6,391 nucleotides of DNA, taken from contig JAGWZS010000106.1 in NCBI GenBank assembly GCA_018971905.1, forward strand, positions 1 to 6,391. Reading direction: 5' to 3'. The notes beneath the pieces were generated by a model. That model was not told where the DNA came from and made no database searches. It was given only the letters and a program-made list of their open reading frames with translations. Below, one piece after another: positions 1 through 6,190 of the stretch (position 1 is its first letter; every line of letters starts with the position of its first letter). Source of the stretch: Rhodospirillales bacterium (GTDB taxonomy: Bacteria; Pseudomonadota; Alphaproteobacteria; Acetobacterales; Acetobacteraceae). Made by a program: the position numbers and the translations under genes.

Positions 1-63
1 CTGCAACGCCGCCTCGGCGGACGCCATGCTGCTGACGGGAAGCAGAAACTTGCGAACAGACAT
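1..63 (-). CDS. Probable universal stress protein (UspA family), N-terminal fragment
   Basis: Only the first 21 codons lie in the window; the gene runs off the left edge. The peptide starts MSVRKFLLPVSSMASAEAAL. A short hydrophobic beta strand (FLLPVS) followed by a small-residue turn and an alanine-rich helix is how Usp-domain proteins usually begin, where the first strand and loop form part of the nucleotide-binding fold. The start is well supported: AAGGGG (complement of 71-76) lies 7 bases upstream of the ATG. The gene follows the PuuB-like oxidase on the same strand after a 66-base gap without an obvious terminator, so it could be read from the polyamine operon, from its own promoter, or both. 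The family call rests on 21 residues and is tentative; that a gene starts here is much surer. Confidence 0.5.
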   Translation of the reverse strand, partial: MSVRKFLLPVSSMASAEAALQ

Positions 64-70
64 GATACGG

Positions 71-76
71 CCCCTT
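71..76 (-). promoter_or_regulatory. Shine-Dalgarno site of the gene starting at 63
   Basis: On the minus strand AAGGGG precedes the ATG at 63 with 7 bases between. It is one of the clearest ribosome binding sites in the window and supports a real, independently translated gene at the left edge. Confidence 0.6.
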
Positions 77-99
77 ACCGGATAAGAGCGATGCAACGC

Positions 100-127
100 A
101 TTCTGCACCCGCCCCCGGAAAAGGCAA
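100..127 (-). promoter_or_regulatory. Candidate sigma-70-type promoter for the gene starting at 63
   Basis: Minus strand: TTGCCT (127-122) as a -35 with 4 of 6 consensus bases, a 16-base spacer, then CAGAAT (105-100) as a -10 with 4 of 6. It would give a leader of about 30 bases that includes the AAGGGG site. The match is modest and was found by eye, so chance is possible. Confidence 0.3.
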
Positions 128-129
128 AA

Positions 130-1386
130 TTATAACATGTCGCGCAGGCGAAACCAGCTGGTGGCAAGCAGCAAGGCCGGGGTGCGCAGCAGCGCACCGC
201 CGGGGAAACGCGCATGGGGGATGCGGGCAAACACATCAAACCGCGCGGATTGCCCGGCCACAACCTCCGCCGCAAGCTTGCCCGCCAGGCCGGTGAGCGC
301 CAGCCCATGGCCGGAGAAGCCTTGCAGAAAGAGAATATTCTCCGCCAGCTTGCCAAAATGCGGCGCGCGGTTGCGAGTGATGTCCACAAATCCACCCCAG
401 GCGAACGCCACCTTGGCGTCTTTGAGCTGCGGGAACACCGCCACGGCGCGCTTAAGCATTGCAGCGCCAAGGTTGGGCGGCGGCAATTTGGAATACGACA
501 CGCGCCCGCCAAACAACATGCGGTCATCCGCCGAGCGGCGGAAATAATCCAGCACGAAATTCATATCTGCCACCGCCTCGTTGCCGGGGATGAGACCCGG
601 CACATCGCCGCGCGGCTCCGTGGCCATGATGTAGGTGCCAACCGGCATGATATAGCCGTTAAGCTGCCGCTCCAGCCCGTTGAGATAAGCCCCGCCGGCA
701 ATGATGAGGAATTTCGCGCGGATTTTATGCCGCCCCACATGCAGCGTAACGCGCTGCCCGTGCTCCACGCGGGCAACGGGTGACTGCGCGAAAATGCGCG
801 CCCCGGCCGCCTGCGCCGCCTTGGCCAGGCCCAGCGTGTAGTTGAGCGGGTGGATATGCCCGGCCAGCTTATCCTCCAACGCCGCGATATAGCGCGGGCT
901 GGCAAGCCGCGCGCGCAGCTCGGCTCCTTCCAGCAGCCGCCCCACCGGCGCGCCCAGCCTGGCCAGCTCTTCCTGCTCTTGCTTCAGCTCACGCACCTGG
1001 CGCGGCTTTAAAGCCGCGTGCAGGTAGCCCACATGCGGGTCGCACGGAATGGCATGGCGCTGGATGCGCGCGTGCAGCAAATCCACCGCCTCCACCGACA
1101 TATCCCACAGTTTTTTCGCCTCGACCGGGCCAACAAGCTTTGTGAGCTTGTGCATGGAGGCGCTGAAGCCCGCCAACGCCTGCCCGCCATTGCGGCCTGA
1201 TGCGCCCCAGCCGATATCCTGCGCTTCCAGCAGCACGGGGTTGTAGCCTTGCTCCGCCAGATGCAATGCCGCGGAGACGCCAGAGATGCCGCCGCCGACA
1301 ATCGCTACATCGGTTTCAATATCCGCATCCAGCACGGGCGCGGAAAATTCCACGCGCCGCGTGGCCTGATAGTAATTATTCAGCAT
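130..1386 (-). CDS. puuB: Gamma-glutamylputrescine oxidase-like FAD-dependent oxidoreductase (PuuB/OrdL type)
   Basis: A 418-residue flavoprotein of the DAO (D-amino-acid oxidase-like) superfamily, close in length to E. coli PuuB. The family reaction is oxidation of gamma-glutamylputrescine to gamma-glutamyl-gamma-aminobutyraldehyde with release of ammonia and hydrogen peroxide, in the cytoplasm. Visible marks: the N-terminal dinucleotide-binding turn GGGISG at residues 31-36, an acidic residue ending the second strand (E54 in VLLEAQ), the GASGRNGGQ segment at 61-69 typical of PuuB/OrdL proteins, and the C-terminal flavin-contacting GFSGHG at 356-361 followed by the family-typical FARIPHARFPGG stretch and a hydrophobic tail. 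It follows puuA on the same strand with 6 bases between stop and start. No Shine-Dalgarno site is seen at its ATG, so translation probably depends on ribosomes finishing puuA. Substrate is inferred from the puuA and puuR neighbours; related oxidases act on other amines or sarcosine-like compounds. Confidence 0.87.
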   Translation of the reverse strand: MLNNYYQATRRVEFSAPVLDADIETDVAIVGGGISGVSAALHLAEQGYNPVLLEAQDIGWGASGRNGGQALAGFSASMHKLTKLVGPVEAKKLWDMSVEAVDLLHARIQRHAIPCDPHVGYLHAALKPRQVRELKQEQEELARLGAPVGRLLEGAELRARLASPRYIAALEDKLAGHIHPLNYTLGLAKAAQAAGARIFAQSPVARVEHGQRVTLHVGRHKIRAKFLIIAGGAYLNGLERQLNGYIMPVGTYIMATEPRGDVPGLIPGNEAVADMNFVLDYFRRSADDRMLFGGRVSYSKLPPPNLGAAMLKRAVAVFPQLKDAKVAFAWGGFVDITRNRAPHFGKLAENILFLQGFSGHGLALTGLAGKLAAEVVAGQSARFDVFARIPHARFPGGALLRTPALLLATSWFRLRDML

Positions 1387-1392
1387 GGGCGC

Positions 1393-2742
1393 TTAAACGT
1401 TCAACAGCAGATGTTCACGTTCCCAAGAGGAAATAACGCGCAGATAGGTTTCGTATTCCAGCCGTTTCACCGCAACCAGAACATCAACCAGCTTGTCACC
1501 CAGCACATCGCGGATGGGCTGCGAGGCATCCATTAAGTCCAGCGCGTGGGAAAGCTCGCGCGGCAGCGTGTACTCGCCCGTGTAGGCAGAACCAATTTGT
1601 TCAGGCGGCGCTTCCAACTTCTCGATCATGCCGAGATAGCCGCAGGCCAGTGTGGCGGCGAAGGCGAGGTAGGGATTGGCATCCGCCCCCGGCACGCGGT
1701 TTTCCACCCGCATCGCCGCCGCATCGCCAAAAGGCACGCGCAGGCCGCAGGTGCGGTTGTCGTACCCCCATTGCAGATTGATCGGCGCATTGGAAAACCG
1801 CGTGAGCCGGCGGTAAGAATTCACGTTTGGTGCAAAAATCGGCATCACCGCCGGAATGTATTTTTGCAAGCCCGCGAGATAGGATTTGAACAGCGGGCTG
1901 GCCTTGCCATCCGCCCCGGCGAAAAGATTCCGCCCGGTCTTCGGGTCCACGATGCTCTGGTGCACGTGCATCGCACTGCCCGGCTCGCCGCCCATCGGCT
2001 TGGCCATGAAGGTGGCGTAGATATTGTGGCGCAACGCCACCTCGCGCACCGTGCGCTTGAACAGAAACACCTGGTCCGCCCGGTGCAGCGGGTCGCCGTG
2101 CAGCAGGTTGATCTCCACCTGTGCGGCACCTTCCTCATGGATCAGCGTGTCGAGATCCATCTCCTGCATGTCGCAGAAATCGTACATTTCCTCGAACAGC
2201 GGGTCGAACTCGTTCACCGCGTCGATGGAATAGGCCTGACGGCCGGTTTCCTGGCGGCCGGAGCGGCCAACCGGCGGGGTGAGCGGGTAATCGGGGTCGG
2301 TATTGCGGCCGACGAGATAGAATTCCAGCTCCGGCGCCAGCACAGGCTGCCAGCCTTTGTCTTCATAAAGCTTCAGCACGCGTTGCAGAACCTGCCGGGG
2401 GGCGATGGGCACGGGTGTGCCGTTCGCGTACTGGCAATCATGAATAATCTGCGCGGTGGGCTCATGCGCCCAGGGCACGAGACGCACGGTGGAAGCGTCC
2501 GGGATCAGTTTGATGTCGATGATCGCGGGGTCGGTCAGCTTGTCTGTTGGGTCGTCAGGGTATTCGCCGGTGACGGACTGGATGAAAATGGCCTCCGGCA
2601 GGCGCGGCGCGCCGCCTTTCAGGAATTTTTCCGCCGGCATGATCTTGCCGCGGGGAATGCCGGTGATGTCTGGCACCAGGCATTCAACCTCGGTGATGCG
2701 GTGTTCTTCGAACCAGTCTTTCAGATCGATCTTGCTGTTCAT
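1393..2742 (-). CDS. puuA: Gamma-glutamylputrescine synthetase-like glutamine synthetase family protein (PuuA type)
   Basis: A 449-residue protein with the glutamine synthetase fold. The PuuA reaction is ATP-dependent ligation of glutamate to putrescine, giving gamma-glutamylputrescine, the first step of the Puu route; it is cytoplasmic and family members are oligomeric rings. Seen in sequence: N-terminal beta-Grasp domain with VECLVPDITGIPRGK (19-33), ELEF (138-141) with the two glutamates of the metal site, GAAQVEINLLHGD (205-217), GSAMHVHQS (255-263) with the metal and phosphate contact histidines, NSYRRL (308-313), and RVENRVPGADANPY (345-358) with the glutamate and arginine of the active site. 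No key residue appears lost. The 5-amine rather than ammonia substrate is inferred from the linked PuuB-like and PuuR-like genes; family relatives ligate other amines (for example IpuC with isopropylamine). The start at 2742 has GGGGG (2747-2751) 4 bases upstream, an imperfect site. It heads the minus-strand operon puuA-puuB. Confidence 0.88.
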   Translation of the reverse strand: MNSKIDLKDWFEEHRITEVECLVPDITGIPRGKIMPAEKFLKGGAPRLPEAIFIQSVTGEYPDDPTDKLTDPAIIDIKLIPDASTVRLVPWAHEPTAQIIHDCQYANGTPVPIAPRQVLQRVLKLYEDKGWQPVLAPELEFYLVGRNTDPDYPLTPPVGRSGRQETGRQAYSIDAVNEFDPLFEEMYDFCDMQEMDLDTLIHEEGAAQVEINLLHGDPLHRADQVFLFKRTVREVALRHNIYATFMAKPMGGEPGSAMHVHQSIVDPKTGRNLFAGADGKASPLFKSYLAGLQKYIPAVMPIFAPNVNSYRRLTRFSNAPINLQWGYDNRTCGLRVPFGDAAAMRVENRVPGADANPYLAFAATLACGYLGMIEKLEAPPEQIGSAYTGEYTLPRELSHALDLMDASQPIRDVLGDKLVDVLVAVKRLEYETYLRVISSWEREHLLLNV

Positions 2743-2876
2743 ATGGCCCCCATTGCGGAAGACGCGGCGCCCGCAGGCGCGCTTTCGCGGATGATTTCAG
2801 AATTAGGCAGCTTGGCCGGGATTACAAAAAACCCGGGAGGAGGCCACGGCCCTGGCGCGCGCCAGAAGAACGGCAT
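2739..2876 (-). other. Possible short upstream ORF in the puuA leader (45 codons)
   Basis: On the minus strand an ATG at 2876 opens a 45-residue frame that ends in TGA at 2741-2739, overlapping the puuA start as ATGA. GGAGG (2890-2894) lies 13 bases before the ATG, rather far for an efficient site. An in-frame TTG at 2954 would lengthen it to 71 residues. The peptide is rich in proline, phenylalanine and alanine (starts MPFFWRAPGPWPPPGFFVIP), with no domain I recognise. The coupled junction would make sense for a leader peptide, but in GC-rich DNA an open frame of this length is common by chance. Treated as a possibility, not a gene call. Confidence 0.2.
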
Positions 2877-2970
2877 CAGCCCGCGCCTGCCTCCAAAATT
2901 CCGAAACGGGTTATTTTTGTACGGCCGGGGATACCACAGCACGCAAATCCTCAATCCTTGTTGGTGGCTC

Positions 2971-3000
2971 AGTCTCGCTTAATAGCCCGAGATGCGTCAA
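2971..3000 (-). promoter_or_regulatory. Weak candidate promoter for puuA-puuB
   Basis: Minus strand: TTGACG (3000-2995), 5 of 6 to a -35 consensus, with an 18-base spacer and GAGACT (2976-2971), only 3 of 6 to a -10. The -35 overlaps the end of the minus-facing operator-like motif, so a bound repressor would cover it. Transcription from here would leave a leader of about 225 bases. The -10 is poor, so the position is uncertain. Confidence 0.25.
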
Positions 3001-3010
3001 GAATATTCGC
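2997..3010 (-). promoter_or_regulatory. Candidate operator, copy 1 (faces puuA)
   Basis: On the minus strand this reads GCGAATATTCTTGA. It matches copy 2 (3061-3074, plus strand) at 12 of 14 positions, differing only in the two central bases. The copies are in inverted orientation, each pointing to the gene it faces. The pattern AATAT..TTGA resembles my recollection of the asymmetric AT-rich E. coli PuuR site (AAAATATAATGAACA), which supports but does not prove binding by the neighbouring regulator. Confidence 0.5.
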
Positions 3011-3039
3011 AAGATACCCCGTTATTCTGCCACTTTTTA

Positions 3040-3068
3040 TTGCAGACCTAAGCATTTTAAGCGAATAT
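3040..3068 (+). promoter_or_regulatory. Candidate promoter of the PuuR-like regulator
   Basis: TTGCAG (3040-3045; 4 of 6 to the -35 consensus), a 17-base spacer, and GAATAT (3063-3068; 3 of 6 to the -10 consensus, keeping the key second A and last T). The -10 lies inside operator-like copy 2, so binding there would block RNA polymerase, fitting negative autoregulation. Found by eye. Confidence 0.35.
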
Positions 3069-3074
3069 CGTTGA
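3061..3074 (+). promoter_or_regulatory. Candidate operator, copy 2 (faces the regulator)
   Basis: Reads GCGAATATCGTTGA on the plus strand, 12 of 14 identical to copy 1. Within and just past it the heptamer GAATATC occurs twice, at 3063-3069 and 3073-3079, one helical turn apart, suggesting two protein subunits on the same DNA face. It overlaps the proposed -10 of the regulator gene. Confidence 0.5.
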
Positions 3075-3128
3075 ATATCCTAAACGCGTGGATGGAACGT
3101 CATGTCACTGGCCCTGCAGGGTGTACAA

Positions 3129-3680
3129 ATGTCTGACGATATCGGCAGCCGGCTGAAGCTGGTGCGCCAGATATTCGGGCTGACCCAGCGGGAACTCGCC
3201 CGCCGGGCCGGGGTGACCAATGGCGCGATTTCGCTGATCGAGCAGAACCGGGTCAGCCCGTCGATCTCCTCGCTGAAAAAAATCCTCGATGGCATCCCGC
3301 TCTCGCTCGCCGATTTTTTCACCTTGAACTTCTCCCCCTCGGATGAGGTGTTTTTCACCGCCGAGGAACTGACCGAGATCGCGCATCTGCCGGAAATTTC
3401 CATGCGGCTGGTTGGCCGCCGCGCGAAAGGCCGGGCGCTGGGGATGCTGCGGGAGGTTTACCAGCCCGGCGCCGATACCGGCGACACCATGCTGCGCCAT
3501 GAGGGCGAGGAATGCGGCATCGTCGTCTCGGGCAGCCTCACGGTTACGGTGGGCGTGCAGGAGCGGGTTCTGAACCCCGGCGAGGCCTATTATTTCCGCT
3601 CCGACATTCCGCACCGCTTCCGCAACCAGGGAGCAGAGCCGTGCGTGCTGATCAGCGCCAACTCCCCGCCGACGTTCTGA
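3129..3680 (+). CDS. puuR: XRE-family cupin transcriptional regulator, PuuR-like
   Basis: A 183-residue regulator; E. coli PuuR, which represses the putrescine-utilisation genes and is released by putrescine, is about the same size. Residues 8-61 form a helix-turn-helix of the Cro/C1 type (GLTQRELARRAGVTNGAISL, then IEQNRVSPSISSLKKI). Residues about 105-178 form a cupin sensor domain with HEGEECG at 124-130, a PGEAYYF strand and PHRFRN at 161-166; the end ISANSPPTF closely parallels PuuR. I chose the ATG at 3129 because AGGG (3118-3121) sits 7 bases upstream and the protein then begins MSDD like PuuR; an in-frame ATG at 3102 would add nine residues but has only a poor GGAA 4 bases away. It is divergent from puuA and likely controls it and itself through the motifs at 2997-3010 and 3061-3074. 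The ligand is inferred. Confidence 0.85.
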   Translation: MSDDIGSRLKLVRQIFGLTQRELARRAGVTNGAISLIEQNRVSPSISSLKKILDGIPLSLADFFTLNFSPSDEVFFTAEELTEIAHLPEISMRLVGRRAKGRALGMLREVYQPGADTGDTMLRHEGEECGIVVSGSLTVTVGVQERVLNPGEAYYFRSDIPHRFRNQGAEPCVLISANSPPTF

Positions 3681-4084
3681 TGAACCTCACCGGCGGATGC
3701 CTGTGTGGCGGCGTAACCTACCAGCTGGAATTTAAGCCCCGCGATGTGGCGGATGTGTGCTTCTGCCGGGAATGCCGCAAGGCGAGCGGTGCCGCCGCCC
3801 TGCCCTGGGTGCAGGTGCCGCCAGCCCGCTTTGCCATTACCAGGGGCGCGGCCAAGGGCTATGCCTCCTCCCCCGGCGCCAGGCGCTGGTTCTGCGGCGA
3901 TTGCGGCACGCCGCTTTACATGACCGACGCGCAAGGGCGATCTGTGGGGGTGACGCTGGGGTCTTTGGATAATCCAGAGGCCATCCGCCCGACCACCCAA
4001 GGCTGGATGTGCGAACGCGTTTCCTGGCAGGCGCTGGACGAAACCCTGCCCGCCTACGAGAAAGCCCCGCCTTACGATTTATAG
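3680..4084 (+). CDS. GFA/CENP-V family zinc-binding protein
   Basis: A 134-residue protein of the family named for glutathione-dependent formaldehyde-activating enzyme (Gfa). All seven typical zinc-site cysteines are present: C7 and C9 in GGCLCGGVTY, C27, C29 and C32 in CFCRECRK, and C72 and C75 in FCGDCGTPL. Length is normal for single-domain members. Gfa itself was proposed to speed the addition of formaldehyde to glutathione, but most relatives have no proven reaction, so I give no substrate. The ATG overlaps the regulator stop by one base (TGATG, 3678-3682) and no ribosome binding site precedes it, indicating translational coupling with puuR. That places it under the same control as polyamine breakdown, which makes reactive aldehydes; a role in handling them is inference. 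Its last 13 bases overlap the end of the converging GH17 gene. Confidence 0.85.
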   Translation: MNLTGGCLCGGVTYQLEFKPRDVADVCFCRECRKASGAAALPWVQVPPARFAITRGAAKGYASSPGARRWFCGDCGTPLYMTDAQGRSVGVTLGSLDNPEAIRPTTQGWMCERVSWQALDETLPAYEKAPPYDL

Positions 4085-5685
4085 CGTTTGGCTTTGTAGA
4101 GCTGCCAAAGCCCCAGCAGCACCGGCGCCGCCAGCGCCAGGGCGGCAACGTTCCAGGTGATGAAATCCAGGTTCTGTGGGCCTTCAATGACAAAATCCAC
4201 CAGCGCCAGCGCCGCCAGACCGGTGGCGGACAGGCCTTCCTCCCACCCCAGGCTCGGGTGGTCATGGGTCCAGAGCCGCAGCACGGAGGCCATCACCGCG
4301 ACGATGAACACCGCCATCGGCGCGTCGCGGTAGCGGCCATCGAACACCAGCAGCGCCTCGAACACACAAGCCGAGGCCAGGAACAGGAACCAGAGCGAGC
4401 CGTAGTCGAACCCAAAGCGACCACGCCGCAGCCGGGCCAGAACCTGCGCCCCGGTGCGGGTGAAGGCGGGCGGGCGGGCGGCCAGAAACGCCGCCGCGCG
4501 CCTGATGGCCGCGAAGGCCAGCAGCGCCTGCAAAGGCAGGTTCACCAGCGCGTCCAGCCGCAGCCAGTTGTCGTACAACATGGGCAGCGTGCCCATGCAG
4601 GCCAAAGCAAAGCCGTTGCCCAGGGCGAAGGCCGGCACCGCCAGGCGCATGTTGCGAAAGCCGGTGGATGCGAACAGCAGGCACCCGGCCAGCGCCCCCA
4701 GCCCGGCATACCAGGGCCAGGAGGGATGCTCGACCACCGGGCCGTTCAGCGGGAATTTCTGCACCCTATTGGCGTTCCAGATGCCCCAGTTGGCGCCTGC
4801 TACGCCTTCGTCCTCATATTTCCAATTCTGGTCAAAGGCTTCGATGAGGTTGTAATCCACGCCCTCCTTGTCCGCGAGGGTGACGAAGCGCCGCAGGAAC
4901 ACCGCCTCGTTCACGCGGGAGGGGGCTGCCGGGCCACGCCAGCGCCCGCGCGAGGGCCAGCCCGTCTCACCGATGGAGATTTGCTTGCCCGGGAACATCT
5001 TTTTGAATTTTTCGGTGGTGGCGCCGATTTCGGCCAGCGCGCCATCAACGGAAAGCGGCGTGTTCTCCCAATAGGGGAGGAAATGGATCATCACGATATC
5101 CACATGCGGCGCCACCTGCGGAAACTGCGCCCAGAAATCGGTCACGTCCGCATAGGCCACCGGCTGCTTCACCCGAACGCGGACATAATCGATGTCCTTG
5201 ATCAGGTCATTCACCGAAAGATCCCGCCGCAACAGCACCTCGTTGCCCACCACCACACGCGTGACGGTGTGCGGGTAGGCATTGGCCTCGGCGATGCCAG
5301 CCTGCATCTCCTCAGCATTGTGCGCTGCGTCTGAGCCCAGCCAGATGCCGAGCCACAGCTTCAGCCCGGCCTTTTTGGCCAGGCCCGCAATGTCTGTGCC
5401 CGCCTTGATGCGCGCCATGGTTTCGGGCAGCGTTCCCTCGATGGCAGCGTATGTGCGAATACCGTTCGCCTGCCCCTTGATGAGTTCCAGATCCTTGGAG
5501 ATCTGCGCCGGGGTGGGGAAAGTTTTCTCCATCGGCGTTTGCCATGCCTGATAGGGCGCATAAGACAGGGAGTTGAACTTGCCCGCGGGCATCGTCACAT
5601 CACCCGCCTGGGGTTGATTCGGCGCCCGCCATAAAAATAAGGTGAGCAGGCTGAGCAGCACGCAGGCGAGAAGACCTTTGATCAT
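4072..5685 (-). CDS. Membrane-anchored GH17-family beta-glucan hydrolase/transglycosylase, NdvC-like
   Basis: A 537-residue membrane protein. Residues about 3-19 form a signal anchor. Residues about 35-315 match a glycoside hydrolase family 17 barrel: start FNSLSYAPYQ (37-46), IRTYA (76-80), acid/base glutamate E149 in VVVGNE, nucleophile E240 in SIGETGWPS. GH17 enzymes act on beta-1,3-glucans by hydrolysis or transglycosylation. About seven hydrophobic helices follow (near 326-341, 347-371, 383-402, 430-448, 456-471, 485-500, 508-530), so the barrel is probably periplasmic and tethered. The layout resembles Bradyrhizobium NdvC, needed for beta-1,6 linkages in cyclic beta-1,3/1,6-glucan, but no glucan synthase is nearby. 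An in-frame TTG at 5703 would add six residues; I prefer the ATG at 5685, although its ribosome site (GTGGG close by) is weak. It converges on the GFA gene and diverges from the CoA-binding gene. Confidence 0.82.
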   Translation of the reverse strand: MIKGLLACVLLSLLTLFLWRAPNQPQAGDVTMPAGKFNSLSYAPYQAWQTPMEKTFPTPAQISKDLELIKGQANGIRTYAAIEGTLPETMARIKAGTDIAGLAKKAGLKLWLGIWLGSDAAHNAEEMQAGIAEANAYPHTVTRVVVGNEVLLRRDLSVNDLIKDIDYVRVRVKQPVAYADVTDFWAQFPQVAPHVDIVMIHFLPYWENTPLSVDGALAEIGATTEKFKKMFPGKQISIGETGWPSRGRWRGPAAPSRVNEAVFLRRFVTLADKEGVDYNLIEAFDQNWKYEDEGVAGANWGIWNANRVQKFPLNGPVVEHPSWPWYAGLGALAGCLLFASTGFRNMRLAVPAFALGNGFALACMGTLPMLYDNWLRLDALVNLPLQALLAFAAIRRAAAFLAARPPAFTRTGAQVLARLRRGRFGFDYGSLWFLFLASACVFEALLVFDGRYRDAPMAVFIVAVMASVLRLWTHDHPSLGWEEGLSATGLAALALVDFVIEGPQNLDFITWNVAALALAAPVLLGLWQLYKAKRYKS

Positions 5686-5716
5686 GCCCACTGGCTTAGC
5701 CAACGGGCCCGAATTG

Positions 5717-5726
5717 GAAAAGAGAG
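5717..5726 (+). promoter_or_regulatory. Purine-rich ribosome binding site of the CoA-binding protein gene
   Basis: GGAAAAGAGAG immediately precedes the ATG at 5727. The run is purine-rich and contains GGA about ten bases from the start, giving acceptable support for that start codon. No convincing promoter is visible in the 41-base gap to the divergent gene. Confidence 0.4.
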
Positions 5727-6158
5727 ATGACAGACCAGACGAGCGATAAGAACCTGATTTCCATTCTTACAGGCACCAGGCGCATCGCGCTGGTTGGCGC
5801 TTCCAACAAGCCGGACCGGCCCTCTTACGGGGTGATGCAGTATCTGCTCCGGCATGGCTACGAGGTTGTGCCGGTAAATCCGGCCCTGGCGGGGCAGGAG
5901 ATTCACGGCCAGACGGTGGTGGCCACGTTGGCGCAGGCAGGCCCGTTCGACATGCTGGAGCTGTTCCGCCGCCCCACCGAGGTGCTGGAGCCGGTGCAAG
6001 AGGCGATCAAGCTGGGTGCGAAAACCATCTGGATGCAGCTTGGCGTGGTGAATGAAGAGGCCGCCAAGGCGGCGCGGGAAGCCGGTTTGGCGGTGGTGAT
6101 GGACCGCTGCCCGGCGATAGAGCTGCCGCGCTTAGGCATTGGCAGCGCAGCCCACTGA
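5727..6158 (+). CDS. CoA-binding domain protein (YccU family)
   Basis: A 143-residue single-domain protein with the CoA_binding_2 Rossmann-like fold, about the length of E. coli YccU. Family landmarks: RRIALVGASNKPDRPSYGV (18-36) with the phosphate-binding turn GAS at 24-26, the second strand HGYEVVPVNP (43-52), DMLELFRRP (75-83), IWMQLGVVNEEA (101-112), and the closing VVMDRCPAIE (123-132) with a conserved cysteine at 128. The fold is shared with succinyl-CoA ligase alpha subunits and binds CoA or a related nucleotide, but the stand-alone family has no established reaction, so none is claimed. It is cytoplasmic, without signal or membrane segments. It stands divergent from the GH17 gene with 41 bases between starts, and no functional link with the polyamine genes is apparent. 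Confidence 0.87.
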   Translation: MTDQTSDKNLISILTGTRRIALVGASNKPDRPSYGVMQYLLRHGYEVVPVNPALAGQEIHGQTVVATLAQAGPFDMLELFRRPTEVLEPVQEAIKLGAKTIWMQLGVVNEEAAKAAREAGLAVVMDRCPAIELPRLGIGSAAH

Positions 6159-6190
6159 TTCGATCTACAAATGCCGGCGGAAACTGCCAA

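Larger units (their letters stand above)
2743..3128. promoter_or_regulatory. Divergent control region between puuA and the PuuR-like regulator
   Basis: A 386-base gap (359 if the regulator starts at 3102). The part next to puuA (about 2743-2940) is GC-rich with several short self-complementary stretches, such as CTGGCGCGCGCCAG near 2850-2865 and CCGGG/CCCGG around an A-rich loop at 2816-2836. The part next to the regulator (about 2945-3090) is AT-rich and holds the two GCGAATATnnTTGA motifs and the best promoter candidate. I see no known riboswitch and no conserved protein in it. Confidence 0.6.

Noticed and set aside
91..101. ATGC/GCAT mini-hairpin between puuB and the left-edge gene
   Set aside because: Four base pairs with a three-base loop and no following T-run; too weak to call a terminator.
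331..342. Perfect palindrome GAGAATATTCTC resembling the operator core
   Set aside because: It lies inside the puuB coding sequence and encodes the conserved ENILF segment before GFSGHG, so codon constraint explains it, and it lacks the TTGA part of the motif.
2816..2836. CCGGG/CCCGG stem with a T-rich loop on the minus strand, resembling a terminator
   Set aside because: The T-run is in the loop rather than after the stem, and the stem is only five pairs, so it would not work as an intrinsic terminator or convincing attenuator alone.
1546..2982. A 478-codon open frame on the plus strand opposite puuA
   Set aside because: It is antisense to a gene with complete glutamine synthetase motifs, its translation is rich in histidine and arginine without a recognisable domain, and such mirror frames are common in GC-rich DNA.
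4009..5334. A 441-codon open frame on the plus strand opposite the GH17 gene
   Set aside because: Its product is dominated by Q, H, R, G and P, matches no family I know, and lies antisense to a gene with both GH17 catalytic motifs.
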